Below, one piece after another: positions 5,815 through 5,916 of a stretch of DNA of 5,916 bases; within the stretch, counting starts at the first letter, position 1; every line of letters begins with the position of its first letter. Both the position numbers and the translations under genes were made by a program. The stretch lies in contig JAIVIH010000287.1 of NCBI GenBank assembly GCA_020200615.1, forward strand, positions 1 through 5,916. The letters run 5' to 3'. The notes under the pieces were generated by a model. It did not search any database and was not told the origin of the DNA. It worked only from the letters and a program-made list of their open reading frames with translations. The DNA comes from Actinomycetota bacterium. Its GTDB lineage: Bacteria; Actinomycetota; Acidimicrobiia; Acidimicrobiales; AC-14.

Positions 5815-5916
5815 GCGGGAAGCGGTCCACGATCTCGTAGTCGGCCCCCGACGGGCGCAGGCGGCTTTCCACGAGAGTCAGCTCCGTCACTCGCCAGGCC
5901 CCGTGGATGGGGCGGC
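5804..5916 (-). CDS. thpR: C-terminus of an RNA 2',3'-cyclic phosphodiesterase / 2'-5' RNA ligase-like protein (partial)
   Basis: Thirty-six codons and a TGA (5806-5804) are visible on the minus strand, open to the right edge. The fragment includes WRVTELTLVESRL and then RPSGADYEIVDRFPLMG at the C-terminus. This matches the closing part of LigT/ThpR proteins, where a final strand ending in L-x-x-S-x-L is followed by G-A-x-Y and a last strand ending FPL. Both HxTx catalytic motifs would lie outside the window. ThpR-type enzymes hydrolyse 2',3'-cyclic phosphate RNA ends. The gene converges on cinA with an 11-base overlap of the coding ends. In some bacteria, such as Deinococcus, ligT is next to cinA on the same strand, which supports the identification, although here it is on the opposite strand. 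The plus-strand frame here stops after nine codons and is not a gene. Confidence 0.7.
   Translation of the reverse strand, partial: RPIHGAWRVTELTLVESRLRPSGADYEIVDRFPLMG

Overview
This is a GC-rich window with frequent GTG starts and the gene order rimO-pgsA-cinA, which is typical of Actinobacteria. An actinobacterium is likely, possibly an Acidimicrobiia-like or metagenomic lineage, but the lineage within the phylum is inference. Seven protein genes can be supported, two of them cut by the window edges. There are no tRNA, rRNA, CRISPR, transposase or phage genes.

Layout, left to right. (1) Positions 1-57, minus strand: the first 19 codons of a gene starting with a hydrophobic segment. (2) 58-176: a divergent intergenic region with two inverted repeats. 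(3) 177-2090, plus strand: a secreted double beta-propeller protein, with a signal peptide, then TolB-like PD40 repeats, then seven RCC1 repeats. (4) 2135-2563, minus strand: an unrecognised 142-residue protein with a strong Shine-Dalgarno sequence, convergent with the propeller gene. (5) 2564-2653: a 90-base divergent spacer with a possible leaderless promoter for rimO. (6) 2654-5814, plus strand: rimO, pgsA and cinA. Two strong inverted repeats lie in the 61-base rimO-pgsA gap, and pgsA and cinA overlap by 11 bases. (7) 5804-5916, minus strand: the 3' end of a thpR/ligT-like RNA 2',3'-cyclic phosphodiesterase gene, overlapping the end of cinA tail to tail by 11 bases.

The right half is a housekeeping cluster: ribosomal protein S12 methylthiolation (RimO), anionic phospholipid synthesis (PgsA), pyridine-nucleotide salvage (CinA) and probably RNA end processing (ThpR). 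These genes share position rather than one pathway. The left half is accessory: a secreted repeat protein and two proteins of unknown function. No complete undescribed system is evident. The least explained signals are the propeller fusion with its DNA-level internal repeats, the hairpin ending one base before the pgsA start, and the dyad symmetries upstream of the propeller gene.
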